Positions 34,562 through 42,958 of a stretch of DNA of 64,000 nt are shown piece by piece. The notes under the pieces were generated by a model, which had not been told where the DNA came from, made no database searches, and saw nothing but the letters and a program-made list of their open reading frames with translations. Every line of letters begins with the position of its first letter. The first letter of the stretch is position 1. The position numbers and the translations under genes are program-made. Origin of the DNA: Luteolibacter sp. LG18 (lineage in GTDB: Bacteria > Verrucomicrobiota > Verrucomicrobiia > Verrucomicrobiales > Akkermansiaceae); the NCBI RefSeq assembly GCF_036322585.1, contig NZ_AP024600.1, forward strand, positions 1,984,001 through 2,048,000. The letters are read 5' to 3'.

Positions 34562-35738
34562 TTCCGAGGACCTTCCAGATCGCGAAGCCCACCGAGGCCA
34601 GGGTGGCGGCGAGCGCGAGGCCGCCCACCACGCGGTCGGTGAGCGTGCTTTGCGGCCGGTGCGGGGAGGAGGATTTCGGGAACACGATGATCCCGTAGAT
34701 CATGCCCGCGAGCAGGCCACCGGCGTGAGCGGCATTGTCGATGAAACGGTAGCCGATAAGGCCGATCAACGCGGTGAGTGCCACGCCCGCGAGCAAGCGC
34801 CGTCGCGACGAGCGCGGGACCAACCGTGAGTGCAGGGTTTCGAACACCAGCAGGAATCCGAGCCAGCCCATCAGCCCGCCGGAGGCTCCGACCGACATGG
34901 TTTCGACAAACCGGGCCGAGGCTTCGCCGCCGACCCACGCGGAGAACAGGAACACCACCACCAGATGCGGCCAGCGGGCGAGGACCTCCAAGCGCCTGCC
35001 GAGATAGAGCAGTGCCCCCATGTTCATGAACCAGTGAAGTTCATTGCCGTGAAGAAAGGGGGCGGTGAAAAGACGCCAGGTCTCGCCGTGGAGGTAGGCG
35101 GATTTCACCAGACCGGCGGTGACGATGGAGCTGTGGCCGGCGGGTGAGAAGATCTGCGCCAGGCCGGTCAGCGTCATCAGGACGAGGAACAACCGGGTGA
35201 ACGGAGCGCGTTGGAGATCGAGCCAGGTTTCAAACCGCAGTGGTGCCACCGCGGCGGTCATGCTCTCGGGGGTCCAGGAGTGGAGTTCGCGGCCGCGTTT
35301 CCATGCTTGGTACCACGGGATCAGCGCGAACATCACGAACAGCAGCAGCGCGATGCCGAGCGGGGTGGAGGTGAGCAGCGGCTGGTCCTTCCACCAAGCC
35401 ATGGCCACCATGGCGGCAACCCCGGCTCCGAAAATCTTGAGCTGGCCGTGGGAGTGCTCCAGATCGGCGGCGGTCCAGCGCCGGCGGGCGTGGAAGAGCG
35501 CGTGGAACAGCTCGGGGATTTCCTCCGGCACCACCATCCGCGGGCTCGCGGGGGTCCAGACGAGGTCGATGGCGGAGGAACGGTCCTCCCGGATCGAACC
35601 CGCGAGCTCCTCCAGGGAGGAAACGGGGTGCTGACCGCCCTTGCGATCGGTCCACCCCCATCCGTCGGGAGCTGCGGGGAATGCCTCCGCGCGTGCCCAC
35701 ACCGGGGCATCGTCGGAGATCTCAGGCGTGGCGGTCAC
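34554..35738 (-). CDS. Rhomboid-family intramembrane serine protease
   Basis: 394 residues. The N-terminal about 85 residues (PDGWGWTDRKGGQHPVSSLE and on) resemble a GYF_2-like input domain. Two hydrophobic helices follow, then the rhomboid core: HGETWRLFTAPFLHGNELHW, FMNMGALLYLGRRLE, VGASGGLMGWLGF with the catalytic Ser in GxSG, and RFIDNAAHAGGLLAGMIYG with the catalytic His. It cleaves membrane proteins within or near the bilayer. The last codons (GGA AGG AGT TGA) and stop come from repeat copy A, so the C-terminus has been set by that insertion. Confidence 0.88.
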   Translation of the reverse strand: MTATPEISDDAPVWARAEAFPAAPDGWGWTDRKGGQHPVSSLEELAGSIREDRSSAIDLVWTPASPRMVVPEEIPELFHALFHARRRWTAADLEHSHGQLKIFGAGVAAMVAMAWWKDQPLLTSTPLGIALLLFVMFALIPWYQAWKRGRELHSWTPESMTAAVAPLRFETWLDLQRAPFTRLFLVLMTLTGLAQIFSPAGHSSIVTAGLVKSAYLHGETWRLFTAPFLHGNELHWFMNMGALLYLGRRLEVLARWPHLVVVFLFSAWVGGEASARFVETMSVGASGGLMGWLGFLLVFETLHSRLVPRSSRRRLLAGVALTALIGLIGYRFIDNAAHAGGLLAGMIYGIIVFPKSSSPHRPQSTLTDRVVGGLALAATLASVGFAIWKVLGRS

Positions 35739-35750
35739 GCCGGAAAAGCG

Positions 35751-36293
35751 TCACTGACCGGCGGGTTTTTCTCCGCCATTGGCCGGAGCCGGAGCGTCGG
35801 CGGGAGCGGCCGGTTGGGCCGGGGCCGCAGGCTCGGCCGGAGCTTCCGTCTTGGGAGCCTCGGTCTTCGGTGCTTCTTCGGTTTTCGGAGCGGCGTCAGC
35901 CGGGGCCGGAGCGGGAGCCGGGGTTTCCACCGGGGCGGCGGGAACGACCGGAGCAGCCGGGGTCGGCTCGGCAGGGGCGATTTCAGCAGGGGCTTCCTTC
36001 GCATTCTTGTCGACCAGCGACATGGCGTTGTTGCGGTGGCCGAAGAGGATGGCGAGCGTGAGGGCCAGCACGAAGAAAGCGGAGGCGAGGTAAACCGTGC
36101 CGCGCTGGAGGACGTTGGTGGTGCGGGCACCGAAGACCTGGTCGGTCACGTTGGCACCGAACGCGGCTCCAAGACCTTCCTGCTTCGGACGCTGCATCAG
36201 GATCAGCAGGACCATCATCACGCAGACGAAGAAGAAGATCACCAGCAACAGGTTGATGCTGAGGTTAAGCCAAGGAATGTCAGCGAGAATCAT
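35751..36293 (-). CDS. secG: Preprotein translocase subunit SecG with extended C-terminus
   Basis: 180 residues. SecG supports protein export through SecYEG. Two TM helices (LNLSINLLLVIFFFVCVMMV; VYLASAFFVLALTLAILFG) enclose the family's cytoplasmic loop LMQRPKQEGLGAAFGANVTD. The remaining about 100 residues are a low-complexity Ala/Pro/Glu tail, roughly doubling the usual length (75-120). The ATG at 36293 fits the family N-terminus; an earlier ATG 10 codons up is unlikely. It lies 12 bp upstream of the rhomboid gene on the same strand. Confidence 0.9.
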   Translation of the reverse strand: MILADIPWLNLSINLLLVIFFFVCVMMVLLILMQRPKQEGLGAAFGANVTDQVFGARTTNVLQRGTVYLASAFFVLALTLAILFGHRNNAMSLVDKNAKEAPAEIAPAEPTPAAPVVPAAPVETPAPAPAPADAAPKTEEAPKTEAPKTEAPAEPAAPAQPAAPADAPAPANGGEKPAGQ

Positions 36294-36302
36294 GGGCGCG
36301 GG

Positions 36303-36331
36303 ACTATGGGAGGCGGTCCCCACCTTGTAAA
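36303..36331 (-). promoter_or_regulatory. Candidate secG promoter
   Basis: On the minus strand TTTACA (36331-36326), a 17-nt spacer and CATAGT (36308-36303). The -10-like hexamer ends 9 nt before the secG ATG. Confidence 0.45.
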
Positions 36332-36371
36332 GCGGGGAGTTGTGGCGAAAAATCGGGGGTATCCGGGGCGG

Positions 36372-36719
36372 TCAGCGGCCCTGGCGGATGATTTCGTTGG
36401 TTTCGGAGAGGACCAGCTTTTGCGCGACCACCTGGGTCTCGGACAGGCAGAAGGCCATGATGGCGACCCGCTCCCCGACTTTGATGCGGTGGGCGGCGCC
36501 GCCGTTGATGATGATGTGGCCCAGTCCCGGAGGGCCCGGCTGGACGTAGGTCTGGAGGCGGTTGCCGGTGGTGATGGAGGCCACGAGGACCTTTTCGCCC
36601 TCCCACAGTCCGGCGGCCTCCATGAGGTCCGTCGGGATCTCGATGCTGCCTTCATAGTCCACGTCGCCGTGGGTGATCATGGCGCGGTGGATCTTCGATT
36701 TGAGGAACTGACGGAGCAT
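36372..36719 (-). CDS. panD: Aspartate 1-decarboxylase PanD
   Basis: 115 residues; makes beta-alanine for pantothenate and CoA. The proenzyme cleavage site is present at Gly24-Ser25 (DYEGSIEIP), where Ser25 becomes the pyruvoyl group. Family blocks MLRQFLKSKIHRAMITHGDV, GNRLQTYVQPG, IINGGAAHRIKVGE and VIIMAF-like (VAIMAF) are all there. The ATG at 36719 matches the family start; the open frame continues 32 codons upstream with no family content. A TTGACG hexamer lies upstream at 36758-36753 on the same strand. Confidence 0.95.
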   Translation of the reverse strand: MLRQFLKSKIHRAMITHGDVDYEGSIEIPTDLMEAAGLWEGEKVLVASITTGNRLQTYVQPGPPGLGHIIINGGAAHRIKVGERVAIMAFCLSETQVVAQKLVLSETNEIIRQGR

Positions 36720-36917
36720 GGCGCGCGGGAAGGAAACTCCCCCGGGGCGCGCCGTCAAGCGGCAAGCTGTGTTTCCACAGCCCCGTTCGGCCGCCGGAAG
36801 CGTTTGAAGGCGCATCGTTTACGACGATCCGGAGCCCCCGGGCGGGCGGTGGGTTTCCGGAAACCACAAGGCTTCGCTTTCCCATTCGGCCCGCTTCGTG
36901 CTTGAGTGGCCGCGCCC

Positions 36918-39695
36918 ATGACCGGAACGGCCACCACGACCCCCACCCGCGAACAACTGCGACTCGAAGGTTTCGACCTGATCGATGAGACGCTTTCCCT
37001 TCTGATCGGCTGCCTCGGCGAGGCCCTCGAATCGACGGGCGAAACCGCGCTGCTGCCTTATTTGCCGTGGTCCGGCACCATCCCGAACGACGCCAATCCG
37101 CCCGCCGGGATTCCCCAGCTTTACTCGATCGGCTTCCAGCTCCTGAACATGGTGGAGGAGCGCGTGGCCGCCGCCATCCGCCGTGAGCGTGAGAACGTCC
37201 TCGGCGCGGAATCGATCCGCGGGCTGTGGCCGCAGGCGCTCCGCGATCTCCGCGAGCTGGGCCTGAAGCCCGAGCAAATCCTCGAAGTGCTGCGGGACGT
37301 GAATGTCGAGCCGGTGCTCACCGCCCACCCGACCGAGGCGAAGCGCTCCAGCATCCGCGAGCGCCACCGTGCGCTCTACGACGATCTCGTCCGCAACGAG
37401 TATCCGAAATACACGGACCGCGAGCGCGGCCGCCTGCGCCAGCACATGGTGACCACGCTGGAAACCCTGTGGCGCACCGCGGAAATCCATCTCGTCCGCC
37501 CGGACATCATCAGCGAGCTGCGGAATTCCATCCACTACCTCCGCGACCTGTTCCCGGACGCGGTGAACCGCCTCGACCTGAACTTCACCGATGCCTGGCG
37601 CGATGCCGGCCTGCCGCTGGAGGCGTTGCGTTCCGCCGGCAACATCCCGCGCCTGTCCTTCGGCACGTGGATCGGTGGCGACCGCGACGGCCACCCGCTC
37701 GTCACCCCGCAGGTCACCGAGACCGCCTTGGTCCAGCTCCGCCAGGCCGCCTTCGAGCTGCTCCACCGCGAGTTCGCGGCGCTGTCGTCGCAGCTCACGC
37801 TGTCCCGCCACCTCACGCCCGCGCCGGATGATCTCCAGGCCCGCATCGATGAGCTCTCGTTCGTGCTCGGTTTCGGCGCGGAGGACGCGGTGAAGGAAAT
37901 CTTCGATCGCCATAGCGAGGAGCCGTGGCGCCAGCTCGCGGCCTTGGTCGCGCTGCGTCTCCGCCTCCAGTCGAAGGGCGATCTCGGTTACGTGTCCCCG
38001 GATCAATTGTCCGCCGATCTCGACCTGTTGGCGCGCACGCTGCAGGACGCCGGTTGCCACCTCCTGGAGGAGCAGTACATCCGTCCGCTGCGCCACAAGA
38101 TCGAGATGTTCGGCTTCCACTTGGCCACCCTCGACATCCGCCAGAATTCCGAGTTCCACGACAAGGCGATCGCCCAGCTCCTCACTGCCGCCCACGTGCC
38201 GGACGGCGAGAACTATCCGACCTGGCCGGAGGACAAGCGCCTGGAGTTCCTCAATGCCGAACTCACCTCGACCCGCCCGTTCCTGCACGAGGGCATCGTC
38301 GCCGGTCCGGAGGCCGCGGCCGTGCTCGATTGCTACCGCGTGCTGGTCCGCCACCGCCGCGCGTGGGGGGATGCCGGACTGGGCGCGCTCATCATCTCGA
38401 TGACCCGCCAGCTTTCGGACCTGCTCGGCGTCTATCTGCTGGCCCGCGAGGCCGGGCTGATGGAGGTCATCGATGGCGGCCTCGCCTGCCCGCTGGAGGT
38501 CGTGCCGCTGTTCGAAACGATGGATGACCTCGATCGCTCGCCGGACATCCTGGCGGCCTTCCTGGAGCATCCGTTCACGCGCCGCAGCCGCTCGTATCTG
38601 GTGGGCACCAATGAGTGCTTCACCACCCAGCAGGTGATGCTGGGCTACTCGGATTCCAACAAGGACTGCGGCATCCTCGCCGCGCAGTGGGCCCTCCACA
38701 AGGCGGAGGAAGCCCTCACCGCCACCGGCAAGGAGCATGGTGTCCCGCTGTGCTTCTTCCACGGCCGCGGCGGCACCATTTCCCGCGGCGCGGGTCCGAC
38801 GCACTGGTTCATGGCCTCGCTGCCGCACGGCGCGATGTCCGGCCATTTCCGCATGACCGAGCAGGGCGAGACCATCGCCCAGAAGTACGCGAACCTCGCC
38901 AACGCCACCTACAACCTCGAGCTGCTGCTCGCGGGTGCGGCGGTTACGACCGCGCGCCACCGCTTCGGCGTGAAACAGCAGGATCCGTGCGAGCGCTTCA
39001 TGCCGCGCCTCGCGCAGGCCAGCCAGCAGGCCTACCAGGCCCTCCTCCACGCCGAGGACTTCATCACCTTCTACCGCCAGGCCACGCCGCTTGACGCGCT
39101 GGAGCACGCCCGCATCGGATCGCGTCCCGCCCGCCGCACCGGCAAGCAGGGTCACTCGATCTCCGACCTGCGCGCGATCCCGTGGGTGTTCTCGTGGACC
39201 CAGGCCCGCTATTACCTGCCGGGCTGGTTCGGCGTCGGCTCCGGTTTGGAGGCACTCAAGAAGGAAGACCCCGCTGGCTTCCAGGAACTGAAGGCCGCGC
39301 TGCCGGATTCCACCTTCCTGACCTACGTGCTGACGAACGTGGAGACGAACCTCGCCTCCGCGAACCTCCAGCTCATGCACGAGTATGCGGCGCTGGTGAC
39401 GAACGAGAAGCTGCGCGAGCGCTTCCTGGCGATCATCGATGCCGAGTTCGAGCGCACCCGCGTGCTGCTCGCCGAATTGTTCGATGGCGAGATGGCGGAC
39501 CGCCGCCCGCGTATGGCGAAGACCCTCGATATCCGCGAGGCCCCGCTGCGCGTGCTGCACCACCGCCAGATCGTCCTGCTGCGGAAGTGGCGCGAGCTGC
39601 TGGCCGCAGGAAAGCACCACGACGCCGACGCGCTGTTGCCGGACCTGCTGCTCTCCATCAACGCCATCGCCTCGGGCCTGCGTACCACCGGTTGA
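36918..39695 (+). CDS. ppc: Phosphoenolpyruvate carboxylase
   Basis: 925 residues. Carboxylates PEP to oxaloacetate to refill the TCA cycle. Signature 1 VEPVLTAHPTEAKRSS has the catalytic His137. Also present are FGTWIGGDRDGHP, signature 2 VMLGYSDSNKDCGILAAQW, and the Gly-rich loop FFHGRGGTISRGAGPTH. The C-terminus is INAIASGLRTTG, the usual -TG ending. The ATG at 36918 is used; a GTG at 36906 is an alternative giving four more residues. The 198-bp gap to the divergent panD has no gene. Repeat copy B starts 6 bp after the stop. Confidence 0.95.
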   Translation: MTGTATTTPTREQLRLEGFDLIDETLSLLIGCLGEALESTGETALLPYLPWSGTIPNDANPPAGIPQLYSIGFQLLNMVEERVAAAIRRERENVLGAESIRGLWPQALRDLRELGLKPEQILEVLRDVNVEPVLTAHPTEAKRSSIRERHRALYDDLVRNEYPKYTDRERGRLRQHMVTTLETLWRTAEIHLVRPDIISELRNSIHYLRDLFPDAVNRLDLNFTDAWRDAGLPLEALRSAGNIPRLSFGTWIGGDRDGHPLVTPQVTETALVQLRQAAFELLHREFAALSSQLTLSRHLTPAPDDLQARIDELSFVLGFGAEDAVKEIFDRHSEEPWRQLAALVALRLRLQSKGDLGYVSPDQLSADLDLLARTLQDAGCHLLEEQYIRPLRHKIEMFGFHLATLDIRQNSEFHDKAIAQLLTAAHVPDGENYPTWPEDKRLEFLNAELTSTRPFLHEGIVAGPEAAAVLDCYRVLVRHRRAWGDAGLGALIISMTRQLSDLLGVYLLAREAGLMEVIDGGLACPLEVVPLFETMDDLDRSPDILAAFLEHPFTRRSRSYLVGTNECFTTQQVMLGYSDSNKDCGILAAQWALHKAEEALTATGKEHGVPLCFFHGRGGTISRGAGPTHWFMASLPHGAMSGHFRMTEQGETIAQKYANLANATYNLELLLAGAAVTTARHRFGVKQQDPCERFMPRLAQASQQAYQALLHAEDFITFYRQATPLDALEHARIGSRPARRTGKQGHSISDLRAIPWVFSWTQARYYLPGWFGVGSGLEALKKEDPAGFQELKAALPDSTFLTYVLTNVETNLASANLQLMHEYAALVTNEKLRERFLAIIDAEFERTRVLLAELFDGEMADRRPRMAKTLDIREAPLRVLHHRQIVLLRKWRELLAAGKHHDADALLPDLLLSINAIASGLRTTG

Positions 39696-39701
39696 TCCGG
39701 G

Positions 39702-39918
39702 GGAGTTGAGCCTTTGGGTGAGGAAGGTCTTCCCGGGAGGCGGAGGCCTGAAAGTTTGCTGGTTTGCAGTGTTCAGTTTTCAGGAAGAGAAGATGGGTTT
39801 CTCCGCAGCGAAATCCGATCTCTTCCCTTTTGCGCCCTTCGTGCGTCTTTTTGCGGCTAAAATCTCCGGAGCCTCCGCCTCCCTCTGAAGAGCTTCCTCG
39901 GCTGAAAGCCTCAACTCC
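39702..39918. repeat. Dispersed intergenic repeat, full-length copy B (inverted)
   Basis: About 217 bp, same family as copy A in the opposite orientation: GGAGTTGAGCCTTTGGGTGA at the left, TCGGCTGAAAGCCTCAACTCC-like end at the right. The core TTTGCTGGTTTGCAGTGTTC is the complement of the core in A and F. It occupies most of the 309-bp gap between ppc and the nitroreductase. The remaining 86 bp hold a possible nitroreductase promoter (TTGGGC 39965, TATCGT 39990). Confidence 0.85.
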
Positions 39919-40004
39919 TTCAGAGGGCATGCCGTGGAGTATGGCTCAGCCCAACGAAGCGGCATTGGGCGGCGCGGCGGGTTTCTGCCTATCGTGCGGC
40001 CATC

Positions 40005-40655
40005 ATGAAAACCGCCACCCGCGAGCAACTCATCGACCAACTCAACTGGCGCTACGCCACCAAGCAGTTCGACGCCGATCGCCAGATCGATCCCGCCGAT
40101 TGGAGCACGCTGGAGGAGGCGCTCCAGCTTTCCCCATCCAGCCTCGGCCTCCAGCTTTGGAAGTTCGTCGTCGTCGAGGACCCGGAGGTCCGCGAACAGC
40201 TCAAGGCCGCGTCGTGGGGCCAGTCCCAGATCACGGACGCCTCGAAGCTGGTCGTCCTCGCGGTGAAGAAGAACATCACCGAGAAGGACATCGATGCCCA
40301 TCTCCAGCGCATCTCGGAGGTCCGAGGCGTGCCGGTGGAAGCGCTCGCGCCGCTGCGTGAGATGTCCGTGGGCAGCGTGATCCTCGGCAAGGACGATGCC
40401 GCCCGCGATGTCTGGGCGAGCCGACAGGTTTACATCGCGCTGGGCAACTTGCTCACCAGCGCCGCCCTGCTCGGTATCGACGCCTGCCCGATGGAGGGAT
40501 TCTCGCCAGCGGATTACGATCGCATCCTCGGCCTTGAGGAAAAGGGTCTCGGCTCGGTCGTGGTCGCCGCCATCGGCTATCGCTCGTCCCAGGACAAATA
40601 CGCCGGCCTGCCGAAGGTCCGCTTCCCGAAGGAAGAGGTGCTGCTGCACGTGTGA
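40005..40655 (+). CDS. NAD(P)H-dependent nitroreductase-family FMN protein
   Basis: 216 residues. N-terminal LNWRYATKQFD and LQLSPSSLGLQLWKFVVVED bind FMN in NfsB/NfnB-type enzymes, and VWASRQVYIALGNLLTSAAL with LGIDACPMEGFSPADYD is the typical central block. These enzymes reduce nitroaromatics, quinones or enones; the natural substrate is not clear. Homodimer, cytoplasmic. Flanked on both sides by copies of the dispersed repeat, and convergent with deoC. Confidence 0.88.
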   Translation: MKTATREQLIDQLNWRYATKQFDADRQIDPADWSTLEEALQLSPSSLGLQLWKFVVVEDPEVREQLKAASWGQSQITDASKLVVLAVKKNITEKDIDAHLQRISEVRGVPVEALAPLREMSVGSVILGKDDAARDVWASRQVYIALGNLLTSAALLGIDACPMEGFSPADYDRILGLEEKGLGSVVVAAIGYRSSQDKYAGLPKVRFPKEEVLLHV

Positions 40656-40662
40656 GTTTCAG

Positions 40663-40834
40663 CAGGTCGTCCAACAGCGTGGAGGGACGCGACCGAATCT
40701 CTTCCTTTTGCGCTCTTCGTGCGCCTCTTTGCGGCAAAAAATCCCGGGAGCCTCCGCCTCCCTCTAAAGACCCTCCTCGCCTAAAGGCTCAACTCCTCAG
40801 ATCTCCGCGATCAGGTCGTCCAACAGCGTGGAGG
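40663..40834. repeat. 23-bp direct duplication of the deoC 3' end
   Basis: CAGGTCGTCCAACAGCGTGG plus AGG occurs at 40663-40685 and again at 40812-40834, where it is the antisense of the last codons of deoC (STLLDDL). The spacing is 149 bp and the truncated repeat copy C lies between. Outside the 23 bp the flanks differ. Confidence 0.85.
40686..40796. repeat. Dispersed intergenic repeat, truncated copy C
   Basis: About 110 bp corresponding to the right part of copy B: ATCTCTTCCTTTTGCGCTCT, CTCTTTGCGGC, GCCTCCGCCTCCCTCTAAAG, then CTCGCCTAAAGGCTCAACTCC. The left terminal arm is missing. Its outer end abuts the deoC stop codon (40797-40799). Confidence 0.75.
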
Positions 40835-41534
40835 CCCCGATGCGGAAATTCGCGGCGGTGACTTCCGGGAAGAATTCCGCCGCGAGATCGTGGTAAGCGC
40901 GGGCGTCGCCGGTGTTCCGGATGCCGCCCGCGGGCTTCACGCCGATCAGCTTGCCAGTGGCGGTGGTCCAGGCGGTTGCTTCCTCCAGCAGAATACGGGT
41001 GTGGCCGAGGGTGGCGCCGTGCTTGCCCTTGCCGGTCGAGGTCTTGAGGAAATCGGTGCCGCTTTCGAGCGCGATCCGGCAGGCGGTGCGGATCGCGGCC
41101 TCGTCCGGGAGGTCGCAGGTTTCGAGGATGACCTTGAGATGGGCGGGGCCGCAGGCGGCCTTCATCGCGGCGATCTCCTCACGCAACTCGTCATGGCGGC
41201 CGGAGAGAAACAGCCCGCGGTGGATCGCGATGTCGATCTCGGTGGCTCCCGCCTCCACGGCGGCGGCGACTTCGGCGACCTTGACCGCGAGCGGCGATTG
41301 GGAAAACGGGAAGGCACCGGCTACGCACGCGACCTCCACACCGCTGCCCTTCACGGCGCGGGCGGCCGTGGCGGCGAAGTTCGGCCACACGCACACCGCG
41401 GCGCAGCGGATTTCCGGGTGGCCGGGCACGGGAGCAAGCGCCCGCGCGGCGAGCGCTTCGACATCGGCCTCCGTGTCGGTGGGGCCGAGCGTGGTGAGAT
41501 CGAGCAGCCCGATGAGGCGCGCGGGATCAGCCAT
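40797..41534 (-). CDS. deoC: Deoxyribose-phosphate aldolase DeoC
   Basis: 245 residues; splits 2-deoxyribose 5-phosphate to glyceraldehyde 3-phosphate and acetaldehyde in nucleoside catabolism. The Schiff-base Lys is in SGTDFLKTSTGKGKHGATLG, and GVKPAGGIRNTGDARAYHDL provides the second conserved Lys. Also LKVILETCDLPDEA. The ATG at 41534 overlaps the upstream gene's stop by 8 bp, indicating an operon with the two genes above. Its 3' end has been partly duplicated downstream (see the 23-bp repeat). Confidence 0.93.
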   Translation of the reverse strand: MADPARLIGLLDLTTLGPTDTEADVEALAARALAPVPGHPEIRCAAVCVWPNFAATAARAVKGSGVEVACVAGAFPFSQSPLAVKVAEVAAAVEAGATEIDIAIHRGLFLSGRHDELREEIAAMKAACGPAHLKVILETCDLPDEAAIRTACRIALESGTDFLKTSTGKGKHGATLGHTRILLEEATAWTTATGKLIGVKPAGGIRNTGDARAYHDLAAEFFPEVTAANFRIGASTLLDDLIAEI

Positions 41535-42045
41535 CGGTCTTGTCATCGGTGACCAGCAGCGGCGCGCTGGCGGTGGAGCTGGAATTGCCGAGACCCGGGA
41601 GCACGCGGCGGACGAGCTTCTTCAAGCCGGAGTCCGCTGCGGCGAGATCGGTTTCGGCCTGGCGGATCGCCTTTTCCCACGCGGGAGCGAACCCCGGAGC
41701 CTGCTCGCGCATCAGGCGCACGGCGGTCTCGTTGATCTGGAGCTGGCGCAGCTCGGCCTGGCCGGGCTTCTGCTGGAGGGCGGCGAGGTTGATGCGCAGC
41801 GTCTCGTTCTGCTTCTTCAGCTCGTCGAGCTCGCTTTGCAGGGTCTGGTTGCCGCTGGCGTTGATCTTGAGCTGGGTATTGAGGTGGCTGGTCAGGTCGC
41901 GGTGTTCGTCGGCGATGCGCTTGTTCTCGCGGACGAGCGTGCGCTTCGCGTGGAAGCCGGATTTCCAGATGAATCCGGCGATCAGCAGGCCCAGCAGCAG
42001 GCCCCAGGTGAAGTGTTCGCTCAGGATGGCTTTGAGTGTTTCCAT
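41527..42045 (-). CDS. Membrane-anchored coiled-coil protein, unknown
   Basis: 172 residues, not recognised as a named family. One N-terminal TM helix (FTWGLLLGLLIAGFIW) is followed by a long helical, heptad-like segment (about 40-105: KRIADEHRDLTSHLNTQLKI, LQSELDELKKQNETLRINL) and a charged tail. It resembles small septal or envelope coiled-coil proteins only in general layout. It sits between skp (5 bp upstream) and deoC (8-bp overlap), so it is cotranscribed with an envelope chaperone. Confidence 0.65.
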   Translation of the reverse strand: METLKAILSEHFTWGLLLGLLIAGFIWKSGFHAKRTLVRENKRIADEHRDLTSHLNTQLKINASGNQTLQSELDELKKQNETLRINLAALQQKPGQAELRQLQINETAVRLMREQAPGFAPAWEKAIRQAETDLAAADSGLKKLVRRVLPGLGNSSSTASAPLLVTDDKTDG

Positions 42046-42050
42046 GGCAG

Positions 42051-42692
42051 TCAGCGGACTGGTTTGACGGGAGGTTTCGAAGCCGGGGTGGCGGGCGCGG
42101 CAGGTGCGGCGGTCGGGGCTTCAGGTGGCGTGTTCTGGGAAGTTTGTCCGGACAGGGCGGCGAGCACGTCGGCGGTCAGGTCCGGGGCGTTCTTTGAGTA
42201 GAGAACGACAGGGAGCCCGGTATTTGTGTTTCCGGAGCTGTCGATCAGCCAATCGTAGCCCTGTTTCTCGGCCACCGCACGGGCTTGTTTGGTGATCCGG
42301 TCGAAGGAAACGCGCATGGTTTTCACCATCTCGCGGTTGATCTCCAGGTTGCGCTCGCTGCTGAAAGTTTCAAATTCCTGCTGGAGGCTCTTCATCGCGG
42401 AAACCTTGCTCTCGTAGTCCTTCAGGAGCTTCTGGCGCGTCGGGTCGGAAGCGTCGCCCTCCTTCTGGATGCTGGCCTGGAGGGCCTTGAGTTCCTCCAC
42501 CAGCTTGCGGATCTCGTCGGCGCGGCGGTCTTTCAGGACATCCGCGCGCTGGGCGTCGAAGCCGGCGATCTCCGCCTTGGTGGAGGGCAGGTCCTTGTAG
42601 AGATCGGTGATGCGGACCAGGGCGATGCGGGGCGGGGCCGCGGCGGCCCCGAGCGTGCCCAGGGCAATGAAGGTGGCGATCAATCGTCTCAT
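42051..42692 (-). CDS. OmpH/Skp-family periplasmic chaperone
   Basis: 213 residues. Signal peptide ends AAAAP; then the OmpH/Skp core: PPRIALVRITDLYKDLPSTK, a long coiled-coil (about 40-135) and AVAEKQGYDWLIDSSG with the usual end, followed by a Pro/Ala-rich tail of about 40 residues. Skp holds unfolded outer-membrane proteins in the periplasm. The ATG at 42692 begins the signal peptide; a longer frame up to 42812 has no supporting features. The outer-membrane genes skp commonly pairs with (bamA, lpxD) are not adjacent here. Confidence 0.85.
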   Translation of the reverse strand: MRRLIATFIALGTLGAAAAPPRIALVRITDLYKDLPSTKAEIAGFDAQRADVLKDRRADEIRKLVEELKALQASIQKEGDASDPTRQKLLKDYESKVSAMKSLQQEFETFSSERNLEINREMVKTMRVSFDRITKQARAVAEKQGYDWLIDSSGNTNTGLPVVLYSKNAPDLTADVLAALSGQTSQNTPPEAPTAAPAAPATPASKPPVKPVR

Positions 42693-42910
42693 GGATCTGG
42701 CCCGAGGATGCACCTGGAAATGATCCCTGTCGAGCCCCCGCGGGACGGTTCCGGGCGGAGCGGCGGAAAACCTGTTAGGACGCTTGGAACAGCCGCGCAC
42801 GCGAATCACCACGGGGCTCCAAAGTCACTTCTAATTTTGCAACCATTTTATAAGTAGTGGCTTGTGCAAATTCGCTTGCTTTTCCGGTTAGGTTGGCCGC
42901 TCATCGGCGC

Positions 42911-42937
42911 GTGTCCGCCCCCCAGCGGGTCGGACAC
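42911..42937 (+). promoter_or_regulatory. Strong hairpin in the kup leader
   Basis: GTGTCCG (42911-42917) pairs with CGGACAC (42931-42937), and CCC/GGG extends the stem to about 10 bp with one bulge. It lies 21 nt before the kup ATG. No long U-run follows, so it could control translation or RNA stability instead of ending transcription. The rest of the 266-bp gap (42693-42958) has an AT-rich stretch at about 42830-42856 (TTTTGCAACCATTTTATAAG) that may be the promoter. Confidence 0.4.
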
Positions 42938-42958
42938 TTTAAAGAACCAAACCGCCGA

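Noticed and set aside
36906-36917. GTG at 36906 as the ppc start
   Set aside because: Kept as an alternative only; the ATG at 36918 is equally consistent with the family and is the simpler choice.
36819-39620. 933-codon antisense frame opposite ppc
   Set aside because: ppc is complete with all signatures; the antisense product is compositionally biased and unrecognisable.
42693-42958. A c-di-AMP (ydaO-type) riboswitch upstream of kup
   Set aside because: Only a simple hairpin is visible; the long multi-helix architecture of that class could not be built.
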